Assembly (NCBI GenBank): GCA_027488135.1
Contig: JAIYCH010000013.1
Location: forward strand, 18,771-82,770
DNA length: 64,000 nucleotides
Direction of reading: 5' to 3'
From: Saprospiraceae bacterium
GTDB lineage: Bacteria > Bacteroidota > Bacteroidia > Chitinophagales > Saprospiraceae
The translations under genes were made by a program, and so were the position numbers. The notes beneath the pieces were generated by a model. That model saw only the letters and a program-made list of their open reading frames with translations, did not search any database and had not been told where the DNA came from. Below are positions 18,978 to 28,066 of this stretch, piece after piece; position 1 is the stretch's first letter; each line of letters opens with the position of its first letter.

Positions 18978-19586
18978 TTATTTTGTAAAGGCTGCAGGAT
19001 CAATTCCCATTAAACTCATAAAGGCCATTCCCATTAATCCTGTTAGGATAAATGCGATACCTAAACCACGTAACGCGGGAGGAACGTTTGAATATTGAAT
19101 TTTTTCGCGTATAGCAGCCAAAGCCACTATAGCAAGAAACCAACCAAAACCACCACCTAATCCAAAGGCAATTGATTTGTTTAAGTCTAATTCTCTGGAA
19201 ATCATAAATAATGACCCCCCCAAGATAGCACAGTTAACGGTAATTAAAGGTAAGAATATACCCAGAGCGTTATAAAGGGAAGGGGAGAATTTTTCTACCA
19301 CCATTTCAACAAGTTGCACTAGGGCAGCAATAACTGCAATGAATAGAATAAACCTAAGGAAGGTTAAGTCCATACCAAAAATACCTGTATCTTTTAGGAG
19401 GTATTCATTTATTAGCCAGTTCATTGGCATGGTAATACCAAGAACAAATATAACAGCAATACCAAGACCTAAAGCTGTTTTAACCGATTTAGAAACAGCA
19501 AGATAGGAACACATCCCAAGAAAATAAGAAAGAATCATATTTTCTATGAAGGCTGTTTTAATAAAAACATTAAAAAAATCGCCCAT
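18978..19586 (-). CDS. nqrE: Na+-translocating NADH:quinone reductase subunit E
   Basis: A 202-residue integral membrane subunit with six predicted helices. Recognisable segments are [21 protein letters not shown] near residue 13, [17 protein letters not shown] near residue 107, and [22 protein letters not shown]. The cysteines in the MCSYLAVS and TVNCAI segments match those that, with NqrD, hold the intramembrane iron-sulfur centre. Homologous to RnfA. Lies 39 bp after nqrD and 9 bp before nqrF. Confidence 0.97.
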   Translation of the reverse strand: MGDFFNVFIKTAFIENMILSYFLGMCSYLAVSKSVKTALGLGIAVIFVLGITMPMNWLINEYLLKDTGIFGMDLTFLRFILFIAVIAALVQLVEMVVEKFSPSLYNALGIFLPLITVNCAILGGSLFMISRELDLNKSIAFGLGGGFGWFLAIVALAAIREKIQYSNVPPALRGLGIAFILTGLMGMAFMSLMGIDPAAFTK

Positions 19587-19625
19587 TTTATTTCTTTTAG
19601 TTGAAACTTAATAAATGAATTTAAT

Positions 19626-20345
19626 CTAGGATATATCTACTAATTTAGGATTAATAGTTCTATGAATCCAAATTAATATACCAATGATAAACAACGCAGC
19701 TGCAGGAAGAACCATAAGGTTATTATTTGCATACCAACCAAAAAGATTACTTGTTGTAGTATCTATTAGGAAAGTTGTATTAGGTCCTATAATTTTAATT
19801 TCAACGGGACTACCGGCAAACAAAGTACCTTTTCCTAATATTTCTCTGATAATAGCCACAATAACTAGGATGGCTCCATAACCCAGACCATTACCAATGC
19901 CGTCTAAAAAGGAACGCCAAGGTTTATTGGCCATAGCATACGCTTCAAGTCTTCCCATTACAATACAATTGGTTATAATCAAGCCAATATATACGGAAAG
20001 TTGCTTCCAAATAGGAAAATTTAAGGCCTTTAATGCAAGTTCTACAATGGTTACCAGCGTAGCAATAATGACAAGCTGTACAATCATCCTCACTTGCTTT
20101 GGTATATACTCTCTCACTAAAGAAGTAAAATAATTTGAAAAAGCGGTAACGAGGGTAACGGAAATTGCCATGACAATTGAAGGATAAACCAACGATGTAA
20201 TAGCTAAGGAAGAGCAAACTCCCAAAATTTGTACCGTAACAGGATTATTGTCCATCAATGGATCAATAAGAAGCCTTCTTTCCTTGGGTCCGAAGAAAGA
20301 TTGTTTTTCTTCTTCGGTTTTAACTTTATCTAATATCTCTGCCAT
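19626..20345 (-). CDS. nqrD: Na+-translocating NADH:quinone reductase subunit D
   Basis: A 239-residue integral membrane subunit with six predicted helices. It shows the segments DNNPVTVQILGVCSSLAIT and SVYIGLIITNCIVMGRLEAYA, whose cysteines correspond to the iron-sulfur ligands shared with NqrE. A short charged N-terminal extension (about 30 residues, DKVKTEEEKQSFFGPKERRL) precedes the usual start of homology. Homologous to RnfE. The gaps to nqrC and nqrE are 30 and 39 bp. Confidence 0.97.
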   Translation of the reverse strand: MAEILDKVKTEEEKQSFFGPKERRLLIDPLMDNNPVTVQILGVCSSLAITSLVYPSIVMAISVTLVTAFSNYFTSLVREYIPKQVRMIVQLVIIATLVTIVELALKALNFPIWKQLSVYIGLIITNCIVMGRLEAYAMANKPWRSFLDGIGNGLGYGAILVIVAIIREILGKGTLFAGSPVEIKIIGPNTTFLIDTTTSNLFGWYANNNLMVLPAAALFIIGILIWIHRTINPKLVDIS

Positions 20346-20375
20346 TTTCAGAATATTTAATAGTGAATTTACTTG

Positions 20376-21092
20376 TTAGTTTTCAATAGTTTCAAAATAA
20401 GGTGAATAGTTTGAGATTCCTCTTTGGAGCATTTCACTTACGCCATCTCCAGTGATAGTTGCACCAGAAATACCGTCCACTTCATACATTTTGTCTTGAC
20501 TACCCCCTTTTCTTACTAAAATGGCTACTTCACCATCTTTAAACATTTGTTTTCCTACAAATTGACCAGGAAATCCAGGGTTATCCTTAATTTCAGCACC
20601 AAGACCAGGCGTTTCACCTTTATGGTCAAAAGTTACCCCAGCAATCGTATTCAAATCTGATTTTACTGCAATATTTCCCCAAATCTCATCCCATAATCCA
20701 CTTCCACGAACACTTAGGATATAGAATTTTTCTTTATCGTTTTTAAATACAAACAAAGGCAATAACCTTTCAGCTTCAGGCTTCTTTTTTTCCACTGCTA
20801 AATCTATCTTTTCTGCAAGCATATCTTTAACAACCTCGCCCTTTTTATTAATGACAACCTGCTCGACCTGTTCCTTGAACATTTTTAACACCTGATCATC
20901 AGAAAGGTCTGAAACACTTAGACCCTCTCCCAAATATTCATTAACAGTTAATAAGATAGATCTCTTATTGAAAATTTCTTCGTTTTTGGTAGAAGCGGAC
21001 ATGGTAATTTCCCTCATTCCAGCAAGCGCTACAGCGGCAACGACAGTCATGATAATAATGAAGGTTATGATATATTTATTACTACTTTCCAT
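20376..21092 (-). CDS. nqrC: Na+-translocating NADH:quinone reductase subunit C
   Basis: A 238-residue subunit with one N-terminal membrane helix (IITFIIIMTVVAAVALAG) and a large periplasmic FMN-binding domain. The covalent flavin attachment motif is EVDGISGATITGDGV near residue 208; FMN is bound through phosphoester linkage to the threonine of SGAT. Other family landmarks are GLWDEIWGNIAV and GETPGLGAEI. It takes electrons onward from the NqrD/E cluster to NqrB. Lies 33 bp after nqrB. Confidence 0.96.
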   Translation of the reverse strand: MESSNKYIITFIIIMTVVAAVALAGMREITMSASTKNEEIFNKRSILLTVNEYLGEGLSVSDLSDDQVLKMFKEQVEQVVINKKGEVVKDMLAEKIDLAVEKKKPEAERLLPLFVFKNDKEKFYILSVRGSGLWDEIWGNIAVKSDLNTIAGVTFDHKGETPGLGAEIKDNPGFPGQFVGKQMFKDGEVAILVRKGGSQDKMYEVDGISGATITGDGVSEMLQRGISNYSPYFETIEN

Positions 21093-21125
21093 AAGAATTG
21101 TTTTTGAGTTTTTAGAATAAAATTC

Positions 21126-22400
21126 TTAAGAATTAGCCAATTTGGATAATCTGGATTTTCTTTTCGCGATATGACCCTCCACAACGAAATGATCAATGAG
21201 TGGGGCAAATACATTCATAAAGAGAATAGCTAACATCCAACCTTCTGGATAAGCTGGATTTAACACACGAATGACCAAACCAATGGTACCAATTAAAAAA
21301 CCATATATTAATTTACCTCTGTTAGTTGCAGAAGCAGTAACAGGATCCGTTGCCATGAATGCCATAGCAAAAAGGAAACTACCCATAGAAAAGTGTTGGT
21401 ACCAAGGTACATCCATAGCTGGTGTAGCATTCCACATATTAAACAACAAACCTGTAATTACCAAACCAAATACCATAGAAACCATTATTCTCCAGGAAGC
21501 TATTCCTAAATAAATAAGAAAACCAGCTCCTAAAATGATGAATAATTTATGTGTTTCTCCGATGGAGCCAGGTATATTTCCCCAAAACATCTGTTCTGGT
21601 GTAAAACGAGTTAAAACTCCTTCCCAGCCTCCTTTAGCGGCTAAGCTAAGAGGGGTTGCCCCACTATAGCCATCTACTACCGCAAGTCCATTTTGGTAGG
21701 TTGCCCATCCAAATGATTCAAAGACAGGGTTTAAAATACCTGTCACAAATCCATTGTAGCTTGCAGTCCATACTCCATCAACTTTCTCCAGACCAGCAAC
21801 CCAGCAATCATCACCAGAAATATAGGTTGGATAAGCAAAGAAAATAAATACTCTGGAAAGAAGGGCAATATTTAGTACGTTCATACCGGTTCCACCAAAG
21901 GCTTCTTTTCCGATAATTACTGCAAAAGCTACAGAAATAGCCAGAATCCATAAAGGTAATGCCGGTGGCATGACTAAAGGTATTAAAGCACCAGACACTA
22001 GGAAACCTTCTTCGATACCATGACCTTTTTTATAGGCATAAAAGAATTCAATACCTAATCCAACCACGTTAGCCACCACAAACAAGGGGAGAATTTGAAC
22101 GAGTCCATAAAATATTTTTAAATGGAAACCCTCTAAAAAACCTTCGTACATACCCAATGCAGAAAAATGCTGCTGTCCGATATTATAAGTTCCAAAAAGG
22201 TAACACAACTGCAAAGCGATAACAACATGAAACATAAGTCGTTTTAAATCCATGCCATCGCGGACATGAACCCCACCTTTTGTTACGTGATTAGGAGCAA
22301 ACGCAAAAGTGAAGAAACCGTCATACAGCGTATGCAGAAATGGAGATTTCTTTTTATCCGGCTCAATTTTTAAAAAAAATGACAATAACGAATTTTTCAT
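21126..22400 (-). CDS. nqrB: Na+-translocating NADH:quinone reductase subunit B
   Basis: The largest membrane subunit, 424 residues with about ten helices, carrying covalent FMN, riboflavin and the Na+ path. The flavin site is GYSGATPLSLA near residue 244. Other landmarks are HVRDGMDLKRLM near residue 46, KEAFGGTGMNVLNIALLSRVF and MAFMATDPVTASATNRGK. Homologous to RnfD. Lies 27 bp after nqrA in the order ABCDEF, the standard layout. Confidence 0.97.
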   Translation of the reverse strand: MKNSLLSFFLKIEPDKKKSPFLHTLYDGFFTFAFAPNHVTKGGVHVRDGMDLKRLMFHVVIALQLCYLFGTYNIGQQHFSALGMYEGFLEGFHLKIFYGLVQILPLFVVANVVGLGIEFFYAYKKGHGIEEGFLVSGALIPLVMPPALPLWILAISVAFAVIIGKEAFGGTGMNVLNIALLSRVFIFFAYPTYISGDDCWVAGLEKVDGVWTASYNGFVTGILNPVFESFGWATYQNGLAVVDGYSGATPLSLAAKGGWEGVLTRFTPEQMFWGNIPGSIGETHKLFIILGAGFLIYLGIASWRIMVSMVFGLVITGLLFNMWNATPAMDVPWYQHFSMGSFLFAMAFMATDPVTASATNRGKLIYGFLIGTIGLVIRVLNPAYPEGWMLAILFMNVFAPLIDHFVVEGHIAKRKSRLSKLANS

Positions 22401-22427
22401 ATCTTTTAATGACTATGTTTAAAATTT

Positions 22428-24062
22428 TTAACCTTCAGCCTTTATTACATCTAAACCACTTCTTAGAATAGATTGTAGTGGTTGCTTAGAAGTACATGCG
22501 AATTCACATAAGGCAACATCTTCCTCCACTAATTCGTGAATACCAAGATTTTCCATTTTTTCAACATCATTTACCACTATCGCTTTAAACAATTGTTGTG
22601 GTAAAATATCCATCGGAAGTAAGTTGTCATACTCTCCAGTTACTACAAAGGCTCTTTTTTCTCCTCTGTTATTGGTGTTAGCAGCGGAAGCAACGCCCCC
22701 CAATAAAGTACCTGGGAATGTTTTAGAAACGGATGGTCTCATGTCAAGGGGCAATAACCAACCAAATAATTCATAGTTATTACCTTCCTCCACTACAGTT
22801 ACCTGATCATCGTAGAAACCAACAAATCCATCTTTAGAAATTTGAGTACCTGAAAGAACATCACCAGAAATAATTCTATGCTCTGCAGTAACTTCTTCTG
22901 AAGATAGAAGGTCATTAATGGATGCACCAAAAGGAATTTTCACATATCCTGTATGCTTTAATTCAGCACCGGTGATTGCCAACAATCTTGTTTGATCAAC
23001 AATACCTTCTAACATAAATTTACCGATGATAGCAACATCCTGAACATTTATAGTCCATATTTTGTCCTCCGGTGAAATTGGTTTGATATGGTGAATTTGT
23101 ACACCAACATTACCAATGGGGTGTTTACCTCTGAAATAATATTTTTCTACTCCGGTAACACCCGTGAAAATAGATTCAGCGTCCGAATCACCATTTCCAT
23201 CTAAACCTAAATATACCTTGCCAGATGTTAATTTACTCAAGGTTTCGCAACCTGCTTGAAAAGCAATCTCCTGACCTTTCAATGCGTAGCCCAAATCAGG
23301 GGCTAGTGGCGCAGTGTCAAAAGTAGAAATAAAAATATCTCTTGGAACGACATCTAAGTTGGGTAAAATATTGAATGGTCTCTGAAGAAACAAGGTCATT
23401 AAGCCAGATGAAGCCAGACTTTTTATTAATTCTTCTCTTGAAACCGTCGCAATATTAGGTTTTTCAAATGTTTTGAACTGTTGGGTTTTATCCGCTAAAA
23501 TAACGATTTCATTTATAGCTCTTTTCTCCCCTCTTTTGATTTCTACTATTTCACCACTTACCGGAGAGCTAAAAATGAAATCTGGTTGCGATTTGTCATA
23601 AAAAATAGGATCGCCCGCCTTAACACTATCACCTATTTCAACCAATACTTTGGGAATAGGAGAAATGCCTTTGAAATTAGCAGGATTAACAGCAAACCTA
23701 TGAACTGAAACTTTTAAGTTCTCAGCTTCAGCTTTACCCTCTAAAGGAATGTCAAATCCCTTTTTTGAAATAATTACCTTCTCATTTTTCAAATAGGCTG
23801 GTAATTTAGATCCCACCAACTCATAAAATCTTGGCATTAAACCAAAATGATTTCCGTCTTTGTCCGCACCAGTTCTTTTCGCCTCGATAGCCATCAAGTT
23901 GTCTGAAACTTGTATAACTATAGCAAAAAATACTAACGCAGCTATCACAAAAAGGATGTTTAATAAAAATTGAGATCCTTCACCATTTGTCTGTGCAGCA
24001 ACTTCCGTTAAACTACTCAATAACAAAGAAAGGGACAAGAATAAAAATTTTCCACGATTCAT
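22428..24062 (-). CDS. nqrA: Na+-translocating NADH:quinone reductase subunit A with N-terminal membrane extension
   Basis: First gene of the complete nqr operon. The canonical NqrA body, beginning VIISKKGFDIPLEG near residue 96, continues through the usual barrel-sandwich and SLBB-like parts to a C-terminus with CEFACTSKQPLQSILRSGLD. NqrA from Vibrio starts at that point and is cytosolic (about 446 residues). Here the protein is 544 residues because of a 93-95 residue extension. It consists of a signal-peptide-like stretch (residues 1-23, ending AAQ), a second hydrophobic helix at about 32-51, and a linker (MAIEAKRTGADKDGNHFG). The extension is in frame without any internal restart codon that clearly fits, so I regard it as real. 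It would tether NqrA to the membrane. Confidence 0.95.
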   Translation of the reverse strand: MNRGKFLFLSLSLLLSSLTEVAAQTNGEGSQFLLNILFVIAALVFFAIVIQVSDNLMAIEAKRTGADKDGNHFGLMPRFYELVGSKLPAYLKNEKVIISKKGFDIPLEGKAEAENLKVSVHRFAVNPANFKGISPIPKVLVEIGDSVKAGDPIFYDKSQPDFIFSSPVSGEIVEIKRGEKRAINEIVILADKTQQFKTFEKPNIATVSREELIKSLASSGLMTLFLQRPFNILPNLDVVPRDIFISTFDTAPLAPDLGYALKGQEIAFQAGCETLSKLTSGKVYLGLDGNGDSDAESIFTGVTGVEKYYFRGKHPIGNVGVQIHHIKPISPEDKIWTINVQDVAIIGKFMLEGIVDQTRLLAITGAELKHTGYVKIPFGASINDLLSSEEVTAEHRIISGDVLSGTQISKDGFVGFYDDQVTVVEEGNNYELFGWLLPLDMRPSVSKTFPGTLLGGVASAANTNNRGEKRAFVVTGEYDNLLPMDILPQQLFKAIVVNDVEKMENLGIHELVEEDVALCEFACTSKQPLQSILRSGLDVIKAEG

Positions 24063-24097
24063 ACGTATAGTGCCTTTATTGAACTAATATAAAGCCG

Positions 24098-24105
24098 CAA
24101 ATATA
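24098..24105 (-). promoter_or_regulatory. -7 promoter element TATATTTG for the nqr operon
   Basis: On the minus strand the sequence reads TATATTTG, a perfect match to TAnnTTTG, 35 bp before the nqrA ATG. A well-spaced -33 TTG is not evident (TTTG at 24120-24123 is only 14 bp away), so the core is supported only by the -7 element and its position. Confidence 0.55.
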
Positions 24106-24183
24106 AATACCTTTCTTTCCAAATAGAGATAATGCCAACAAATTTAACCTATATTTTTTAATTTAGAAAAAATCTAAATAAAC

Positions 24184-24222
24184 AAAAAGGTTGAACCGTT
24201 TTTTACACGTGTTCAACCTTTT
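24184..24222 (-). terminator. Intrinsic terminator of the OmpA/PorP pair
   Basis: AAAAGGTTGAAC at 24185-24196 pairs perfectly with GTTCAACCTTTT at 24211-24222 across a 14-nt loop. On the minus strand the stem is followed by a T-rich run. It sits 40 bp beyond the stop of the upstream minus-strand gene and insulates the nqr operon from it. Confidence 0.85.
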
Positions 24223-24261
24223 CTTTTAGTCTGTAAAGACAATATCTCTTTGAAATTACCC

Positions 24262-26820
24262 CTATTTTATTTCAAATGTATATTTTAACTTTTCTATAAT
24301 AGGGCGTTCAGTTCCTGGCTCGGTATTTTTCAAAAATATATCAATAATTATAGTTTCTCCTTGTACTTTGTCTTTACTATCAAAAATTACTTTAATGGTG
24401 CCTTTCCCGCCCGGTGGAATCGACTGAGCATTATACTCTGTGGTGGTACATTCGCAAGCAGAGATGAGATCAATTTCCGCTTTTGTGTCTCCAATATTTT
24501 GAAATACGTAAGTAAATTCTCTTTTTTCACCCCTTGTAACGGTCCCGAAATTTGTTTCCCTAACGGTAAAATCAAGAATTGGCACACCCTTGTGTATTTT
24601 TTTACCTGCTAAGGTTGAAAATGGGTGAATGGTAGGTATGGAGTCACCGCGCGGCTTCACGGCTCCTGTCGATTTGTCTGCCGCGGTGGTAGCCTCTCTT
24701 TTTAATAATCGTGTACTTTTAACGGTAATAACTTTTGGGCCTCCAATGATTTTAAATTCAGTACGCCTGTTAAGTGCGTGCGCGAGTTCTTTGTCTTCTT
24801 CCGTTTCCAGTTTATTTATGTATTCTCCTGAAAAAACATCGCCTGGTAGAAATTCAGGGTGCTTGTTAGCCAACCTGTCGTCTACAACTTTAGGCACATT
24901 CTCTCCGTTACCAACCGCTTTGATTCTGGTTTGATTTATTCCCTTTTGAAGCAACCACTGTTTGGCAGACTCTGCTCTTCTTTGAGATAACCCTTTGTTA
25001 AATTCATCATTTCCTCTATTATCCGTATGTGAACTCAGCTCAATGATTAAATCGGGATATTGATTCATTATTTCGAGGAGGAAATTTAAATCAGGCTCTG
25101 CGGTAGGTAAAATTTTATCATCACCATATTCATACAAGATATTTTCCATTACGATAGCCTTTTCGGAAAGTATGGTATCATATTCAGGAACAGGAATAGG
25201 TATAGGTTTTAGATATAACCTCTGGGTAAAGGATTTATTTGCTTTTAGGTTTAGCGTATTTATAACGGCAGTATCAGGAAAATGACTGGGGTGGGTAGCA
25301 ATAATTCTATAGGATTTCTCCAATTCCAGTTTAAAATCGAATTTATTTCCCTTATCATTCTGAATGGTTTGGGGATCTCCACCAGGCTTAGGAATAATCA
25401 TTACCGTCACTCCTTTCAGTGCCTGCCTACCGCTATTAAAGGTTCCAACTACTAAGTCAGCCTTGATTTTTTCTATGGTAAATGAATAAATATCCTCACA
25501 ACAGGTTTTTGCCCTTACTGATTTTCCACCTGGTCTATTGGAGGTAAGAAGACCATTATAACCATCGGCATCCAGTCTAAAATATTGATCGTCCTGGGGA
25601 GAATTAAACCCTTTAGACATATTCAATGGATCGCTCCAATTCTGGCCATTCCAAAAGGAATAAAATATATCATACCCACCTAACCCTGGATGCATATTTG
25701 AACTAAAATAAAGGGTACCATTATAGTAGTAAGGAGTTACCTCATCACCTAAAGTATTTATTTTAGGTCCCAGATTTACTGGATCTCCATAAACACCCTC
25801 TGATTTTTGGGGAGCATAATATAAATCTGCGCCACCGAAACCTCCTGGAATATCAGAAGAAAAGAAAAGCACTTCCCTTCCAAAAAGTTCCCCTGGAAAA
25901 GGGTGTCTTGCTCTATATTCCGGATCAATACCAACAATTTCCTTTGCTCCTTTCCATGCACCGTCACCGCCAACGCTATAAAACAACTGACTTTCTACCA
26001 CTTCATTTCCTTGCAATACTTGCCTATTGAAATAAAGTTTATTGCCATCCGGAGAAATACTGACGTTAACATTATGAAATTCAGGTCTATTTATGTTTGC
26101 TTTTAAGGCTTCGGGTTTCCCCCAAACCCCTGTTTCTTCATTTTTTTTAGCATAATAAATTTTTGCATGAAAATCTTTAGCCGATGAATCTAAAACAATA
26201 ACATCTTTAGCCATAAAACTAGAAATATACAAATTCCCTTCCCTACTAAAAGCTGGCGAATAGTCTGAAAAAGGCGTATTAATAACGGCTGAAAGTCTGG
26301 TCAATTCAATAACATCCTCTTTTTCAGCAAGTTCTCTTCCAAATTCTGCCCCTGTTATTTCATTTTCAGTAAATTTTCTTAACGTATCACTCGAAACGAC
26401 GGCTAGAAATTTTTGGAACTCGACGATAGCCTCTTCATAATTACCGGACATTTTTAAAGCCTTTGCATAATTAAAACGAAGCTGATCCCATTTTTTCTCT
26501 TTATCTTTTTTCAGAATTCTGGCATACGTTTTGGAGGCTGATGCGTAATCGCGTATTTGCAGATAAAGCTCGGCCATATCAGGCAAAAGGCTTTCATCTT
26601 TTTTGGCTTCAAAAGCCATTTCAAAATAATCCAGCGCATTTACATAATCTTGTTCAGCCCATTTTTCACGTGCTACTTGCAATGTTCTATCATAAGATGC
26701 CCCTCTGATTGGCTGGGAAAAAGAGGGATTGACAGCTACGATGATAAGCAGTATTACGCCAAAAGAAATAAGGCTATTGGTTGGGATAGATTGCATGAAT
26801 CCTTTTAATTTTTTGTACAT
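24262..26820 (-). CDS. OmpA-family protein with TPR, PD40 propeller and C-terminal DUF1573
   Basis: An 852-residue envelope protein. A signal-anchor (about 16-36) is followed by TPR-like helices (about 45-145), WD40-like PD40 beta-propeller repeats (about 185-435, e.g. SISPDGNKLYFNR, GTLYFSSNMHPGLGGYDIF), a CNA-B/carboxypeptidase-regulatory-like domain (about 455-540) and an OmpA peptidoglycan-binding domain (about 555-695, with ELSSHTDNRGNDEFN and LSQRRAESAKQWL). The last 100 residues match DUF1573 (FGTVTRGEKREF, CECTTTEYNAQSIPPGG), an unusual addition. PD40-OmpA proteins partner with PorP/SprF proteins in type IX secretion and gliding; the partner gene is directly upstream with 4 bp between them. 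Confidence 0.9.
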   Translation of the reverse strand: MYKKLKGFMQSIPTNSLISFGVILLIIVAVNPSFSQPIRGASYDRTLQVAREKWAEQDYVNALDYFEMAFEAKKDESLLPDMAELYLQIRDYASASKTYARILKKDKEKKWDQLRFNYAKALKMSGNYEEAIVEFQKFLAVVSSDTLRKFTENEITGAEFGRELAEKEDVIELTRLSAVINTPFSDYSPAFSREGNLYISSFMAKDVIVLDSSAKDFHAKIYYAKKNEETGVWGKPEALKANINRPEFHNVNVSISPDGNKLYFNRQVLQGNEVVESQLFYSVGGDGAWKGAKEIVGIDPEYRARHPFPGELFGREVLFFSSDIPGGFGGADLYYAPQKSEGVYGDPVNLGPKINTLGDEVTPYYYNGTLYFSSNMHPGLGGYDIFYSFWNGQNWSDPLNMSKGFNSPQDDQYFRLDADGYNGLLTSNRPGGKSVRAKTCCEDIYSFTIEKIKADLVVGTFNSGRQALKGVTVMIIPKPGGDPQTIQNDKGNKFDFKLELEKSYRIIATHPSHFPDTAVINTLNLKANKSFTQRLYLKPIPIPVPEYDTILSEKAIVMENILYEYGDDKILPTAEPDLNFLLEIMNQYPDLIIELSSHTDNRGNDEFNKGLSQRRAESAKQWLLQKGINQTRIKAVGNGENVPKVVDDRLANKHPEFLPGDVFSGEYINKLETEEDKELAHALNRRTEFKIIGGPKVITVKSTRLLKREATTAADKSTGAVKPRGDSIPTIHPFSTLAGKKIHKGVPILDFTVRETNFGTVTRGEKREFTYVFQNIGDTKAEIDLISACECTTTEYNAQSIPPGGKGTIKVIFDSKDKVQGETIIIDIFLKNTEPGTERPIIEKLKYTFEIK

Positions 26821-26824
26821 AACA

Positions 26825-27955
26825 TTATAAATGAGGACATAAAATTCTGGTAGGCACTTCCTTTTTGGAATAAATTTTAATAATATAATAACCCCCTATT
26901 TCAAAACCTCCCTGATATTTTGAGGCACTCCTTAGAGAAGAAACATTTATATCGTAGCTAATTCCCGCTCTAAACTGATCGTAATCTAAGCCCAGAAATA
27001 ATTGCCCTGCATCGCCCAGTCTATACCCTGGACCAAACCGTAGTTTAATATTTTCTTTGATGGGCATTCCAAACAGCAATTGCAAAGCCAATTCTGTGGC
27101 TCCTCCTGTACTTTGCATCATAAAAGATGGCTCTACAAATAAACTTTCCGACAAATTACGCAGATATGTTCCGTGTAAAGTTAACCTCATTGGTCTTTTG
27201 GTATTCGTATTTTTAATTTTACCCCCTGGTTTTGGAGGATCTACAACATCCTTTGTATTTTGAATAAGTCCATATCTACCTCCAATAACATGATAAGCTG
27301 AGAAACCCACATCGAGGGAATTTCCCTCCGCAAGTTTTGTTCTATAAAGAAGACCAATACTTGAATCGAAAAAGTTTACTTCATCTTGAATATCTCTATT
27401 TGCTCCGGCGCCAATACCCAGACCACCACCACCAATTTCTTTAGGTAACTCATCGGCAAAGCGCAATTCCTGACTATTCATATTCACGCTTCGTTGAAAC
27501 CTACCTCCCTGAAATCCAATGGTTAACATTTTATTTCTTTTATCATCCAATGCCAGGTGATAGGCAGCTGAAAGATAGGATCCCCCTGTTTTTAGTTCTG
27601 TACTACCCGCTTCATCACTAACCACTGTCATACCAACCCCTACCCAATCTTTTGAACGAAGGCCTTTTATAATAGGAGCATCAATATAAAAAGAAGGCGT
27701 CTTATAGGGATTAGCTAAAACGGTTCTCCACTGATCACGATAAATACCACCTATTCTAGCCGTCCCTTCATAAGCACCTGTTAACGCTGGATTAAGCGTT
27801 AAAGGTGAAAAATTAAACTGGGAAAAATGTATATCCTGACTATTTAAAGTATTGACGAACAAACAACTAAGTAAAAAAAAGGATCGAATAAGATACTTAA
27901 TTTTAACAAAAATCAGGTGGTCATTTGGCAAAATTTGTACATTGCAGTTATTCAT
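26825..27955 (-). CDS. PorP/SprF family type IX secretion outer-membrane protein
   Basis: A 376-residue outer-membrane beta-barrel protein with the PorP/SprF signature right after its signal sequence: QDIHFSQFNFSPLTLNPALTGAYEGTARIG is split over residues 41-70 and contains the SPLTLNPALTG core. The C-terminal strands include RFGPGYRLGDAGQLFLGLDY. PorP/SprF proteins hold cargo with type B sorting domains at the cell surface. The gene forms a two-gene unit with the OmpA/PD40 protein downstream. No large adhesin gene of the kind often found beside such a pair is present here. The start ATG at 27955 precedes a slightly long leader; the ATG-proximal charged residues KIKYLIRSFFLLS form the signal. 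Confidence 0.9.
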   Translation of the reverse strand: MNNCNVQILPNDHLIFVKIKYLIRSFFLLSCLFVNTLNSQDIHFSQFNFSPLTLNPALTGAYEGTARIGGIYRDQWRTVLANPYKTPSFYIDAPIIKGLRSKDWVGVGMTVVSDEAGSTELKTGGSYLSAAYHLALDDKRNKMLTIGFQGGRFQRSVNMNSQELRFADELPKEIGGGGLGIGAGANRDIQDEVNFFDSSIGLLYRTKLAEGNSLDVGFSAYHVIGGRYGLIQNTKDVVDPPKPGGKIKNTNTKRPMRLTLHGTYLRNLSESLFVEPSFMMQSTGGATELALQLLFGMPIKENIKLRFGPGYRLGDAGQLFLGLDYDQFRAGISYDINVSSLRSASKYQGGFEIGGYYIIKIYSKKEVPTRILCPHL

Positions 27956-28066
27956 AATCCGTATATTTGACTAATCAGCTTTTAAAGATTGTCTGCAATT
28001 TAATAGACTTTAAGCAAAAAGAACAGATTAGTTCATCAAAAATTAAAGAATATACCTAAATAGGCA

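Noticed and set aside
24387..26106. Several open frames on both strands within the OmpA/PD40 gene
   Set aside because: They are shadows of the long coding frame, with no family resemblance, no signal and no promoter.
27962..27969. Perfect plus-strand promoter element TATATTTG
   Set aside because: The following gene is on the opposite strand and no plus-strand gene or structured RNA follows; in AT-rich DNA one such match is expected by chance.
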